This document shows positions 7,022 to 14,501 of a stretch of DNA of 64,000 nucleotides, piece by piece. Every line of letters begins with the position of its first letter. The first letter of the stretch is position 1. The translations under genes were made by a program, and so were the position numbers. Under the pieces are notes generated by a model. That model was not told where the DNA came from, ran no database searches, and saw only the letters and a list, made by a program, of their open reading frames with translations. Where the stretch lies: IMG/VR virus record IMGVR_UViG_3300036715_000363, positions 1 through 64,000 of that record; one strand, written 5' to 3'. The DNA is from a virus.

Positions 7022-8095
7022 CTAATCAATGTTTAACAATGGTAAATTATAATACCAAATGTGTTTAGCTAAAGGCGCTTCTGGTAATACTTTAACTAAT
7101 GGTAAATCAACGTACTCTATTTTTTCAACTAAGGGAGTTTTTGGTAATAATGTAACCAGAGGTAAATTTTGATACCATACCTTTTTAACTAGTGGTGTTT
7201 CTGGTAATACTTTTACTAATGGTAAGTTAACGTACGAGATATATTTAGCTAAAGGCATATGTGGTAATGACTCTACTAAAGGTAAATTAGCATACTTTAT
7301 TTTTTCAGTTAATGGTAATTCTGGTAATGATTCTACCAATGGTAAATCAACATACCAAACCTCTTCAGCTAAAGGAGTATTTGGTAATGATGCCACTAAA
7401 GGTAAATTAGCATACTCTATTGTTTTAGCTAGAGGTGATTCTGGTATTACTTTAACATTTGATAAATTTTGATACCATACTCTTTCAGCTAATGGTGATT
7501 CTGGTAATACATCTACCAATGGTAAATCAGCGTACGAGATATATTTAGCTAAAGGTGCATCTGGTAGTACTTTAACTAATGGTAAGTTAATGTAATGTAC
7601 TATATTAGCTAAAGGTGCTTCTGGTAATACTTCTACCATTTGTAAATCAACATACCAAACATATTCAGCTAATGGTGATTCTGGTAATGATTCTACCGTC
7701 GGTAAATTAGCATACTTTATTTTTTCAGTTAATGGTAATTCTGGTAATACTTTAACCTTTGGTAAATTTTGATACCGAATGTCTTTAACTAAAGGTGTAA
7801 TTGGTAATGATTCTACTAATAGTAAATCAACATACTCTATTTTTTTAACTAGTGGTGTTTTTGGTAATACTTTAACTAATGGTAAACCAAAATATACTAT
7901 TTTTTCAACCAAAGGAGTTTCTGGTAATGATTCTATCAACGGTAAATTAATATACCATACTCTTTCAGCTAATGGTGATTCTGGTAATGATTCTACTAAA
8001 GGTAAATTATAATACTCTATTGTTTTAGCTATAGCTGCAGCAGCTATAGCCTCATCATTAAATTCACTATATTCTATATCATCAATTTTAATCAT
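7022..8095 (-). CDS. 20-residue-repeat protein 2 (sixteen repeats)
   Basis: 357 residues, ribosome-binding site AAAGGAG. Length is exactly a 30-residue cap plus 16 repeats of 20 plus LPLLNID, with no insertion or deletion between repeats. Variable positions take only a few options (ERVWY, EKIEY, KYISY, KDIRY; SLPES, VLPET, VLPEA), as if short modules had been shuffled. The segment coding LPETPLVKKVWYQNLPLVTL is identical over about 70 bp to part of repeat gene 4 at 41654-41724. The longest and best preserved family member. It lies downstream of thymidylate kinase in the same direction. Function unknown; a solenoid binding protein is the simplest reading. Confidence 0.8.
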   Translation of the reverse strand: MIKIDDIEYSEFNDEAIAAAAIAKTIEYYNLPLVESLPESPLAERVWYINLPLIESLPETPLVEKIVYFGLPLVKVLPKTPLVKKIEYVDLLLVESLPITPLVKDIRYQNLPKVKVLPELPLTEKIKYANLPTVESLPESPLAEYVWYVDLQMVEVLPEAPLANIVHYINLPLVKVLPDAPLAKYISYADLPLVDVLPESPLAERVWYQNLSNVKVIPESPLAKTIEYANLPLVASLPNTPLAEEVWYVDLPLVESLPELPLTEKIKYANLPLVESLPHMPLAKYISYVNLPLVKVLPETPLVKKVWYQNLPLVTLLPKTPLVEKIEYVDLPLVKVLPEAPLAKHIWYYNLPLLNID

Positions 8096-8132
8096 TTTAT
8101 TTCTCCTTTAAAAGTGTGGGTGTTTAGTACAA

Positions 8133-8759
8133 TTAGATTTTATATAAATCAATATGTGTTTTAAATATTTCTATTACTTTATCTGTTACTTCTTGTAGTT
8201 CTTTATTAGCATCTACTTTTATTATATTTGAGATATTATATTTAATAGCGTCTCGATAACCATTAATAATAGCTATTTTAAAATTATCTCCAGAGCTATC
8301 AAAATTATCTAAAGCAATATTACGGGCTTTCATTCGTTCTTTTGAAGTAGATAAATCTACATCTAATAAAATATCAAATGTAGTTTTAAGTATTTTTGTA
8401 TTGGTATATAAAATCTTAGCCAATTCGTTATTTCTACCAACTACTTGATACGCATTAAAAGATAAAATATATCTATCTATTAAAATAAAATCAACAGTGC
8501 TTTGTTTCATATAGTCACTTAATGCCGATACTGATCCCATCATAGCTAATACCTCTGTATTACCAGAGACATAGTTACTAGAGTCTAATACTAGTTCACG
8601 TGTAGCTTTACCTAGAACTGTTGCACTAAATGGACTGACGACCTCTACAGTTAATCCTTGAGCTATTAAAAACTCTTTAACTGTATTAATCATAGTAGAC
8701 TTACCACTACCATCTATTCCTTCAAATGAAACAATGAGTTGTTCTTTAAGCTTGACCAT
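8133..8759 (-). CDS. tmk: Thymidylate (dTMP/dUMP-type) kinase
   Basis: 208 residues, normal for the family. The P-loop FEGIDGSGKST is at residues 12-22; DRYILS near 118 is the DR(Y/H) motif, and a Lys/Arg-rich lid region follows (TSKERMKARN). The enzyme phosphorylates dTMP with ATP to give dTDP, the step after thymidylate synthase. The first 46 bp overlap the end of the upstream membrane-protein gene, so it is probably translationally coupled. With dCTP deaminase and thymidylate synthase in the same window it forms a phage route to dTTP. Confidence 0.9.
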   Translation of the reverse strand: MVKLKEQLIVSFEGIDGSGKSTMINTVKEFLIAQGLTVEVVSPFSATVLGKATRELVLDSSNYVSGNTEVLAMMGSVSALSDYMKQSTVDFILIDRYILSFNAYQVVGRNNELAKILYTNTKILKTTFDILLDVDLSTSKERMKARNIALDNFDSSGDNFKIAIINGYRDAIKYNISNIIKVDANKELQEVTDKVIEIFKTHIDLYKI

Positions 8760-8935
8760 ATTTTTTTAAATAACCTTTTTAAATGTCGTAAAGTAACTGA
8801 TACATTAATAATAATAGCTACCAGTAATGAAAGTATAAAAGCAAATAATAAAAAAAGTACTGGGCCTATCATTACTGATATATAGGCCACAGCACTTTTA
8901 AAGTATTCTGCTTTTTTTAAGCAAAATAATCTCAT
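8714..8935 (-). CDS. Small membrane protein overlapping tmk
   Basis: 73 residues from the ATG at 8935, immediately after the upstream stop (a TTG three bases earlier is a less likely start). One long hydrophobic segment at about residues 16-45 (AYISVMIGPVLFLLFAFILSLLVAII) is flanked by basic residues (LRHLKRLFKKIW). It probably spans the membrane once or twice. The 46-bp overlap with tmk is unusually long for this compact genome. Role unknown. Confidence 0.55.
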   Translation of the reverse strand: MRLFCLKKAEYFKSAVAYISVMIGPVLFLLFAFILSLLVAIIINVSVTLRHLKRLFKKIWSSLKNNSLFHLKE

Positions 8936-8938
8936 CAA

Positions 8939-9730
8939 TTAACCTTTAGCTATTTTAGTAAAATTATCAATCACATCTTTAGATAAAATTAAGTGTTGTT
9001 TAGCTGTAGCTAAATTAAAAACATTATATCTACCAATAGAGTTAATGACAAATATAGACCCAGGTTTAATACGGTGTTCAGTGTCATTACTAACCACTAC
9101 AGAAAACTGATTACCACAGTTTAAAGTAATGTCAGCAACAGTTACTGTTGTATCAAATACACGGCCTGTAAATTTCACACTCTGTATCATATCGTAATAT
9201 AATACATTTTCTTCTTTACCAGTAATAATATCTTCATTAAGCATGCCTAAAATATGTTTAGCAGGCGCCTTATAAACTTCATCGACTCGTGTAGAGTCAG
9301 GCGTCATCCCCCAAATATATACTTTACCTAAATTAAACTTATTTAACCTATCTATGTGTATATAATAATTATCCACTTCTTTATAAATTTGATCAATATC
9401 TTTGCAGATATTGGTCGTCTTTACATAGTTGTGAACCATTACAGTTTTTAATGGGTCTGGACTATCTTTACTAATATAAAATCTAACACGCTTAAATGTT
9501 TTAGTGAATTTTAAAGTCACCATATAAGCATCGCCAATATCAACTGTATTAATCAATATAGCGTTGCCAGTCTTTACTACACCGTAGAATGACAAGATGT
9601 TTTGTTCAATACTTAGTATTAAAGAGTGAATACGTTTTACGCCAGAGAATGCATCGTCGTAAATCTTTTCTGAACCAGTTAAATCTAGTTCGTCAGCATC
9701 TTCCGCAGTTTCTATAATTTCAGTCATCAT
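8939..9730 (-). CDS. Unknown protein (263 residues)
   Basis: Ribosome-binding site AAAAGGAAA before two consecutive ATGs; either could be used. Opens with an acidic stretch (EIIETAEDADELDLTGSEK), then looks alpha/beta throughout. No recognised motif or membrane segment. It is in the minus-strand chain that includes tmk. Confidence 0.6.
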   Translation of the reverse strand: MMTEIIETAEDADELDLTGSEKIYDDAFSGVKRIHSLILSIEQNILSFYGVVKTGNAILINTVDIGDAYMVTLKFTKTFKRVRFYISKDSPDPLKTVMVHNYVKTTNICKDIDQIYKEVDNYYIHIDRLNKFNLGKVYIWGMTPDSTRVDEVYKAPAKHILGMLNEDIITGKEENVLYYDMIQSVKFTGRVFDTTVTVADITLNCGNQFSVVVSNDTEHRIKPGSIFVINSIGRYNVFNLATAKQHLILSKDVIDNFTKIAKG

Positions 9731-9756
9731 AATTTCCTTTTTTAATTAATTACTTT

Positions 9757-10062
9757 TTAAGTATCTGTGTTAGAAGGTACTTTTAAATTAGAGTACTCAC
9801 TAGTGAGTATTGCTAATTCATTTTCTGTAATTGGGGTTTTATCAAAATGAGTTTCACGTGTATATAGCTTAGATAAAAGCCTATCAGTAGCCTTCCTTGA
9901 CTCCACTAAGTCAAAGTGATGTTGGTCACATGAAAGGTTTCTATTGCCACGAGAGACGCGGTAACTGCGTATATCGGCATTAATGGCTAGTAATCGTTTC
10001 TTAACAGCCACTCTTAAAACAGACAAGGCAGATAATAATTCCACTTTAGTCATAATTGGCAT
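9757..10062 (-). CDS. Small basic helical protein
   Basis: 101 residues, ribosome-binding site AAGGAATT. Rich in Arg, Lys and Leu (VAVKKRLLAINADIRSYRVSRG) and predicted helical, with no recognised domain. Its start lies inside the end of the upstream small gene (17-bp overlap), which implies coupled translation. Confidence 0.55.
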   Translation of the reverse strand: MPIMTKVELLSALSVLRVAVKKRLLAINADIRSYRVSRGNRNLSCDQHHFDLVESRKATDRLLSKLYTRETHFDKTPITENELAILTSEYSNLKVPSNTDT

Positions 10063-10207
10063 TTTTTAATTCCTTAAGGTTAATTTTTTTAACAGAACCT
10101 CTATTAAATTCATCTTCGTAACGATTTTTATTTTTTAACTTTACTTTATTTTTAGGCTTTCTATTATCTTCAGCAAAGTTCTCTTCAAAACGTTTTTTAC
10201 TAGACAT
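10046..10207 (-). CDS. Very basic small protein (53 residues)
   Basis: Begins MSSKKRFEENFAEDNRKPKN and ends KNANYD, with about one third Lys/Arg. It overlaps the next gene by 17 bp. A GGGATG-like site precedes the ATG. It could bind nucleic acid, judging only from charge. Confidence 0.5.
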   Translation of the reverse strand: MSSKKRFEENFAEDNRKPKNKVKLKNKNRYEDEFNRGSVKKINLKELKNANYD

Positions 10208-10289
10208 TTTTCATCCCATTTAAATTTAATATTTACTAACACATAATTATGTTAGGTTAATTAAAATAAATATCACATACACGTAAAAA

Positions 10290-10315
10290 AATACTCACCT
10301 AAGTAGGTGAGTATT
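10290..10315. terminator. Hairpin terminator after the tRNA
   Basis: Arms AATACTCACCT / AGGTGAGTATT around a 4-nt loop, followed on the minus strand by seven U. It ends the transcript carrying the gene 10408-11301 and the tRNA. Confidence 0.85.
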
Positions 10316-10323
10316 AATTTTAT

Positions 10324-10399
10324 TGGTCTCCGCAGAATGATTCGAACATTCAAATGCCATCTTAGAAGGATGGTGCCTAATCCATTCGGCCTTGCGGAG
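10324..10399 (-). tRNA. tRNA-Arg (anticodon UCU), CCA encoded
   Basis: Folds as a full cloverleaf on the minus strand: acceptor CTCCGCA / TGCGGAG, D arm GCC..GGC, anticodon arm CCATC-CTTCTAA-GATGG, T arm GAATG-TTCGAAT-CATTC, discriminator A and an encoded CCA. The anticodon UCU reads AGA and AGG, which are frequent Arg codons in these AT-rich genes, so it probably supplements a scarce host tRNA. It starts 9 bp after the upstream stop codon and must be cut from the same transcript. Confidence 0.93.
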
Positions 10400-10407
10400 C
10401 TTTTACT

Positions 10408-11301
10408 TTAAGCCAGCACAACCATATTACTAGGCTGCACTTTTTCACTGAGAAGATTGTTAAAGCTCTTTTCAGGTATTTTATCACCCGATACAACCGT
10501 ACTAATAACAACACTATTGATGATCTCATACATCACAATATTGCTGAATACATGCATTGCCATGTTCATAATCCAGGGCATGTCAATTTGTCTAGCATTA
10601 ATTGTAAAAGCTTTTACACTTATACCATCTAGCGTATAGTTGACACATGAATACTTGCTTTTTATTTCACGTTTCAAATATTTTAAATATTCTTTATAAT
10701 TAATTTCTAAATCAGTATTAAAAGAAAATTTATCTTTACCTTCAGCAGATAAAGAATCAATAGCTGGACAATTAATAAATTCAAAATCTTGCGGCGCGTA
10801 TTCATCATTTAAAAATGCACGTGCGCGCACATCGTTAGCAAATAATAGTGATTGATCTGCTATTGTTAAATCTAATCTACGGGTAGAAAACATAGATAAC
10901 AAATGACTAAGACGATTTAAAGTACGAACCTCAGTGCCTTCTAAAGCTTTCAAATACCCTTCTATTGCAGGTGGGTATAATTTTACAACTTGCTCTAGTA
11001 GACTAGACTCAGTTTTGATTTCGTCATATTCCGTCCCATCATTAATCTGACCAGCCATACAAACCGTTACTTCGTTATCATCCAGTTTCTTTTTTAAGTC
11101 TTTAGATAACTCAACACCCAAAACTATATAGCGAAACATAACTGGGTATGTATAATTTACATCTGGATTAAAAGAAAGTGTTAAGAACTGTGTATTTTTA
11201 CCAAGTACTTTTTTTAGATACGAGGCGGCGATAACTGAATCTAAATTACTATTATCGTAGATAACGCGCGTAACTAAAGATAATTTAACTTCTGCATTCA
11301 T
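10408..11301 (-). CDS. Unknown protein, possibly degenerate DHH-like
   Basis: 297 residues, ribosome-binding site GGAGATT. The opening VTRVIYDNSNLDSVIAASYLKKVLG resembles the first strand-helix of DHH phosphoesterase-type proteins, where a His-Asp-Asp cluster would be; here only Asp17 remains. YIVLGVELSKDLKKKLDD could match the second core strand. The C-terminal half has no match that I recognise. It is the first gene after promoter copy 3, with tRNA-Arg behind it in the same transcript. Confidence 0.5.
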   Translation of the reverse strand: MNAEVKLSLVTRVIYDNSNLDSVIAASYLKKVLGKNTQFLTLSFNPDVNYTYPVMFRYIVLGVELSKDLKKKLDDNEVTVCMAGQINDGTEYDEIKTESSLLEQVVKLYPPAIEGYLKALEGTEVRTLNRLSHLLSMFSTRRLDLTIADQSLLFANDVRARAFLNDEYAPQDFEFINCPAIDSLSAEGKDKFSFNTDLEINYKEYLKYLKREIKSKYSCVNYTLDGISVKAFTINARQIDMPWIMNMAMHVFSNIVMYEIINSVVISTVVSGDKIPEKSFNNLLSEKVQPSNMVVLA

Positions 11302-11351
11302 TATGAATCTCCTTTAAATATATTAAATATTAATACAAGAGTGTACTGATA

Positions 11352-11367
11352 TCAATATAGTTATATA
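11352..11367 (-). promoter_or_regulatory. Early-type promoter motif, copy 3
   Basis: Minus strand TATATAACTATATTGA, 51 bp before the ATG at 11301. It drives an unknown gene and tRNA-Arg. Confidence 0.7.
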
Positions 11368-11386
11368 GCGCTGAAATTATCTAGAA

Positions 11387-12421
11387 TCATTTACTTATTA
11401 CAATATCTTTTTTAGTAAAACTATATATATCTTTAATGTCTTTATTTAAAGATAATTTATATAAATAGTCGTGAGACATATTAGCGATATTAATAGTTAC
11501 TGTATCGTCGACATTTATATATGTCTTCCCTAAAGATATAATTAGATCACCAGGAACCATATCAACTACTTGCGCCACCATATTTAATAATAATGCAAAC
11601 ATAGCAACATCATACGGTAAATATAATAAAGCATTAGTCTCTAAGAAATCTACTTTTAAAGATAATACCCGTTTTCCATCTTTATAAGAATTAACAAAAT
11701 AATGCTGCATAGTTTGTCTAGGTGATTCACCAGATTTACCTAATAAAATATTATCAATAGGACTTAATTCATTAAAAGGTATATTTTCTGGAATCCAGGA
11801 TGTTATTACGTGACTACTATCAAACTTACTATTATTTAATCCATATATTAAATTTTGTAATTGGTCTATTTTATTGTACGAAGAATGATGTTTAAATTCT
11901 TCATAGGTTATTTCACTACCATCTTCTTTAGTAGCGCCGCTGCTTTGTAAGACTGTGTAATCTAAATCTATCTTTACTAACTTATCAGTAGCAATTCTAT
12001 CATCGGTTAATACTGGCATATCTGGTAAAAATCTACTGAATGGTACATTTCTCCAAATAGATGGATAGGATGGTCCTGTGCTATTTAGTATAACTCTACT
12101 AATATCACTAATCATCTTTACTTTTATTTTATAAGCAACATCATTATTAACGTCGTCAGATATAAACTTTTTACGCTCAACTAAGTCTACTATATCCGTA
12201 GATTTGACAGAACTATACTTCTCACTAAAAGCCATCTCATCTTTTAAATAAGAATTACCTTTAATAAACCACAACAGTTCTTCAATTAAAGTATCTGTAT
12301 TTATTAATTCTTTATTAAGTATTGGAAAGCCTTCTTCTAAATTAAAAGTAAGCATGTGTCCAAAAATACATAACTTACTAGATTCGTGTATCTTTCCTAA
12401 TAATTTTAAATAATCTCTCAT
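11387..12421 (-). CDS. Thymidylate-synthase-fold protein lacking the catalytic cysteine
   Basis: 344 residues. The ThyA fold is visible at both ends: IFGHMLTFNLEEGFPIL and LIEELLWFIKGN near residues 19-55, and later MQHYFVN, LPYDVAMFALLLNMVAQ and GDLIISLGKTYIN, matching the QFYV, LPFNIASYALL and GDfxxxxGdxHxY segments of ThyA. The nucleophile motif (LPPCH/LPACH) is replaced by a Cys-free stretch (SPRQTMQH). The only Cys in the whole protein is residue 18, and the N-terminal Arg loop is also missing. A large insertion fills the middle. It cannot act by the normal mechanism; it may bind nucleotide, partner the active enzyme or have a structural role. The active synthase is at 17103-19217. Confidence 0.75.
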   Translation of the reverse strand: MRDYLKLLGKIHESSKLCIFGHMLTFNLEEGFPILNKELINTDTLIEELLWFIKGNSYLKDEMAFSEKYSSVKSTDIVDLVERKKFISDDVNNDVAYKIKVKMISDISRVILNSTGPSYPSIWRNVPFSRFLPDMPVLTDDRIATDKLVKIDLDYTVLQSSGATKEDGSEITYEEFKHHSSYNKIDQLQNLIYGLNNSKFDSSHVITSWIPENIPFNELSPIDNILLGKSGESPRQTMQHYFVNSYKDGKRVLSLKVDFLETNALLYLPYDVAMFALLLNMVAQVVDMVPGDLIISLGKTYINVDDTVTINIANMSHDYLYKLSLNKDIKDIYSFTKKDIVISK

Positions 12422-12424
12422 GTA

Positions 12425-12658
12425 CTATGTCTTTCGTTTTAATAAAATATATACTATATAAAAAGTAAATAATATATTTAATACAGGAATAGCTGATAAA
12501 TCTTTACCACAGTTAATAAAACTCAATGTAGGTAAATTATTTTCTTCATGTAAATTTAAGCAAGTATATAAAATAGCACTAAATAACATAAAGAAAAAAT
12601 GTATAGAGCCAATCCCAGTAATTATAATTAATATATTTAAAATTTCATGAGTTGTCAT
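12425..12658 (-). CDS. Small membrane protein, two transmembrane helices
   Basis: 77 residues, ribosome-binding site AAGGATA. Hydrophobic segments at about 7-33 (ILNILIIITGIGSIHFFFML) and 54-73 (IPVLNILFTFYIVYILL), with a basic C-terminus (KRKT). The start overlaps the upstream gene by 14 bp. Function unknown. Confidence 0.6.
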   Translation of the reverse strand: MTTHEILNILIIITGIGSIHFFFMLFSAILYTCLNLHEENNLPTLSFINCGKDLSAIPVLNILFTFYIVYILLKRKT

Positions 12659-12932
12659 TTTCTTTATCCTTTCTCTTTTTTAATTCAGCTTCAACTACGC
12701 TAAGTTTCCAAAAAGCTTTAGTAGAATTTTTTGACATCCTATCTACAACAAAATCAGGTTCTGGGAATTTACCAAGCGATACTAAGTTCCATAAGCTACT
12801 ACCTCTAGTAAATCCAAATAAAGTTGCTATTTCTTTAGTAGACCTCATAGGTTCTCTAGGTTTAGTACTAATATTATCTCTAGGTGATGTGTTTAAACAT
12901 GAATTAGTAGCAACTCTCTTCTTTATTATCAT
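12645..12932 (-). CDS. Small helix-turn-helix DNA-binding protein
   Basis: 95 residues. After a basic leader, MRSTKEIATLFGF is followed by a second helix (SLWNLVSLGKFPEPDF) and FWKLSVVEAELKKRK. This is the layout of AlpA/excisionase-type MerR-like domains, where EIA-L-G is the HTH and the proline-rich turn is the wing. It probably binds DNA as a regulator. It overlaps the next gene by 14 bp; a degenerate copy of the early promoter motif lies just upstream. Confidence 0.65.
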   Translation of the reverse strand: MIIKKRVATNSCLNTSPRDNISTKPREPMRSTKEIATLFGFTRGSSLWNLVSLGKFPEPDFVVDRMSKNSTKAFWKLSVVEAELKKRKDKENDNS

Positions 12933-12943
12933 TTTAAAATTCT

Positions 12944-12959
12944 CAAATATAGTTATGTT
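12944..12959 (-). promoter_or_regulatory. Degenerate early-type promoter motif
   Basis: Minus strand AACATAACTATATTTG resembles TATATAACTATATTGA, but two of the core bases differ. It lies only 12 bp above the HTH gene start, unlike the 43-51 bp of good copies, so it may be inactive. Confidence 0.25.
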
Positions 12960-13003
12960 AATAAGGTACCCATAACAATATTGTGCTTTGACTGATATAA
13001 ATA

Positions 13004-13582
13004 TTAAACCTTAGCTAATTGAAGTGAATTTTGATTTTGATACTTGCCACCACGCTCATCATAAGTAACGTCACAAGGTACGTCAGCTTTAAAAAATAAG
13101 AATTGTGCTATACCCATATTAGCGTGTATCTTCATGGGTAAAGGAGTTGAGTTAGCTATCTCAATTACAACATTACCTTTAAAACCTGGTTCAATAGGCG
13201 TCACATTAATAATAGCACCACATCTAGCCAATGTAGATTTACCTACACACAGTACCATCACATCTCTAGGTATATTAAATACTTCTTTAGTTACACCTAG
13301 TATGTAACTGTTAGGCGGTATGATACAAAATTCACCTTTATGTGGAACCAAAGCATCTTCAGAAAATTCCAATGGATCAATCACGACACTGTTAATGTTG
13401 GTAAAGATTTTAAATTCATCTTGTAAGCTAACATCATAACCGTACGAACTTAAACCATATGACAATATACGTCTACCATCTATATCTTTATTTATAGATT
13501 CATCTGAAAATGGATGAATCATTGGTGAGGCATAAGTCAAATTACATCTTTGAGAAATTTCTATATCAGACATTATACTCAT
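13004..13582 (-). CDS. dcd: dCTP deaminase
   Basis: 192 residues, the usual size. It has the dCTP deaminase/dUTPase fold: GKSTLARCGAIIN (phosphate-binding, GxSSLAR-like) near 117-130, IEPGFKGNVVIEIAN with the catalytic Glu near 145, and a GGKYQNQ C-terminal lid. The enzyme converts dCTP to dUTP, feeding dUMP to thymidylate synthase. An ATGA overlap with the upstream stop shows translational coupling; a second in-frame ATG sits three codons later. No separate dUTPase is visible in the window. Confidence 0.9.
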   Translation of the reverse strand: MSIMSDIEISQRCNLTYASPMIHPFSDESINKDIDGRRILSYGLSSYGYDVSLQDEFKIFTNINSVVIDPLEFSEDALVPHKGEFCIIPPNSYILGVTKEVFNIPRDVMVLCVGKSTLARCGAIINVTPIEPGFKGNVVIEIANSTPLPMKIHANMGIAQFLFFKADVPCDVTYDERGGKYQNQNSLQLAKV

Positions 13583-13761
13583 TTTGTAATACCGTCTTTA
13601 ATAATATTTTCCATAGCTTCAACCATACCTAACATCTGAACTACTTTATATTTATTTAAAGTCATATCTTCCTTGTTATTTAATCCTTCAAGCTCTACAC
13701 GCATAGCTTTTAAATTAATTTGAACGCATGTAGTAGCTTGCTTATTATCACCTGTTATCAT
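13579..13761 (-). CDS. Small unknown protein (60 residues)
   Basis: Ribosome-binding site AAGGAAG. Helical and charged (LKAMRVELEGLNNKEDMTLN). It overlaps its neighbours on both sides (14 bp upstream, 4 bp with dcd), so it sits in a tightly coupled operon. No domain recognised. Confidence 0.6.
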   Translation of the reverse strand: MITGDNKQATTCVQINLKAMRVELEGLNNKEDMTLNKYKVVQMLGMVEAMENIIKDGITK

Positions 13762-14161
13762 TTTTATCTTCCTTATTTATTATTTCAATAATACTCATGT
13801 TTATAGGTATATTAAAATCTTTTAATTTAATATAACCTTTAGCACCACCCATTATGCTATTTGTTAAGATAACAACTTCTATACCATTCTGCTGTAGGTA
13901 ATCTATATTAATTAAATTAAGTCTATTTAGTCTAGTAAGTAGAAGTCTTCTAATCAAAGTAAATAAATGGTATACATTAACATTATCTAACTCAGTAATT
14001 TTATTACTAGACTCAAAAGTTAACCACCACCCACTACACAATAATTGTAATAGACTTTTATCATATTCTGTATTTAATTCATTTAGTATCTCTAGTAAAT
14101 ATTCAACATTAACTTTACCACCTAATGTTGGTTCAAAATGAATATTCTTAACTACTTTCAT
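13748..14161 (-). CDS. Unknown protein (137 residues)
   Basis: Ribosome-binding site AAGGATT. The middle is Leu/Arg-rich (VYHLFTLIRRLLLTRLNRLNL) and the end acidic. No family recognised. It is coupled to the small gene ahead of dcd. Confidence 0.55.
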   Translation of the reverse strand: MKVVKNIHFEPTLGGKVNVEYLLEILNELNTEYDKSLLQLLCSGWWLTFESSNKITELDNVNVYHLFTLIRRLLLTRLNRLNLINIDYLQQNGIEVVILTNSIMGGAKGYIKLKDFNIPINMSIIEIINKEDKNDNR

Positions 14162-14170
14162 TATTAATCC

Positions 14171-14491
14171 TTAAAATAATTCATCAAATAAAATTTTATT
14201 TGTATCTAAGTAGTTTTTAATTGTTTCACCATGGCATCTATTAGGTGAACAAAAACAACCTAATCTTAAAATGCCTTCTTTCTTACCTACTTCATGTAAT
14301 CTTTTTAATTCTTGATAAAAAATACAATTAGCTTTTATATTTTCATAAAAGTATTTTTCATACATATCGCAAACAGTGTTTCTACTCATACCTGGTTTAA
14401 TAGGGTAAGGATTTCCTAGTGGTGAACCTCTACCTATATATTGAGCAGTAGGATAATCATTTATCTTAACTATTACTATTTCATAAGACAT
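14171..14491 (-). CDS. DUF4326-type protein
   Basis: 106 residues, ribosome-binding site AAAGGAG. IGRGSPLGNPYPIK near residue 19-32 and LGCFCSPNRCHGETIKNYL near the C-terminus are the two hallmark blocks of DUF4326, a small domain common in phages. Conserved Cys/His suggest metal or nucleotide binding, but the activity is unknown. It lies in the glycosyltransferase-to-dcd gene chain. Confidence 0.8.
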   Translation of the reverse strand: MSYEIVIVKINDYPTAQYIGRGSPLGNPYPIKPGMSRNTVCDMYEKYFYENIKANCIFYQELKRLHEVGKKEGILRLGCFCSPNRCHGETIKNYLDTNKILFDELF

Positions 14492-14501
14492 TATTACTCC
14501 T

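Noticed and set aside
10236-10255. Inverted repeat CTAAC...GTTAG as an operator
   Set aside because: Arms of five or six bases in very AT-rich DNA are expected by chance, and no second copy was found near other genes.
12652-12975. Plus-strand ORF of 107 codons
   Set aside because: It is the mirror of the HTH gene at 12645-12932 and has no ribosome-binding site or plus-strand context; its composition is that of an antisense shadow.
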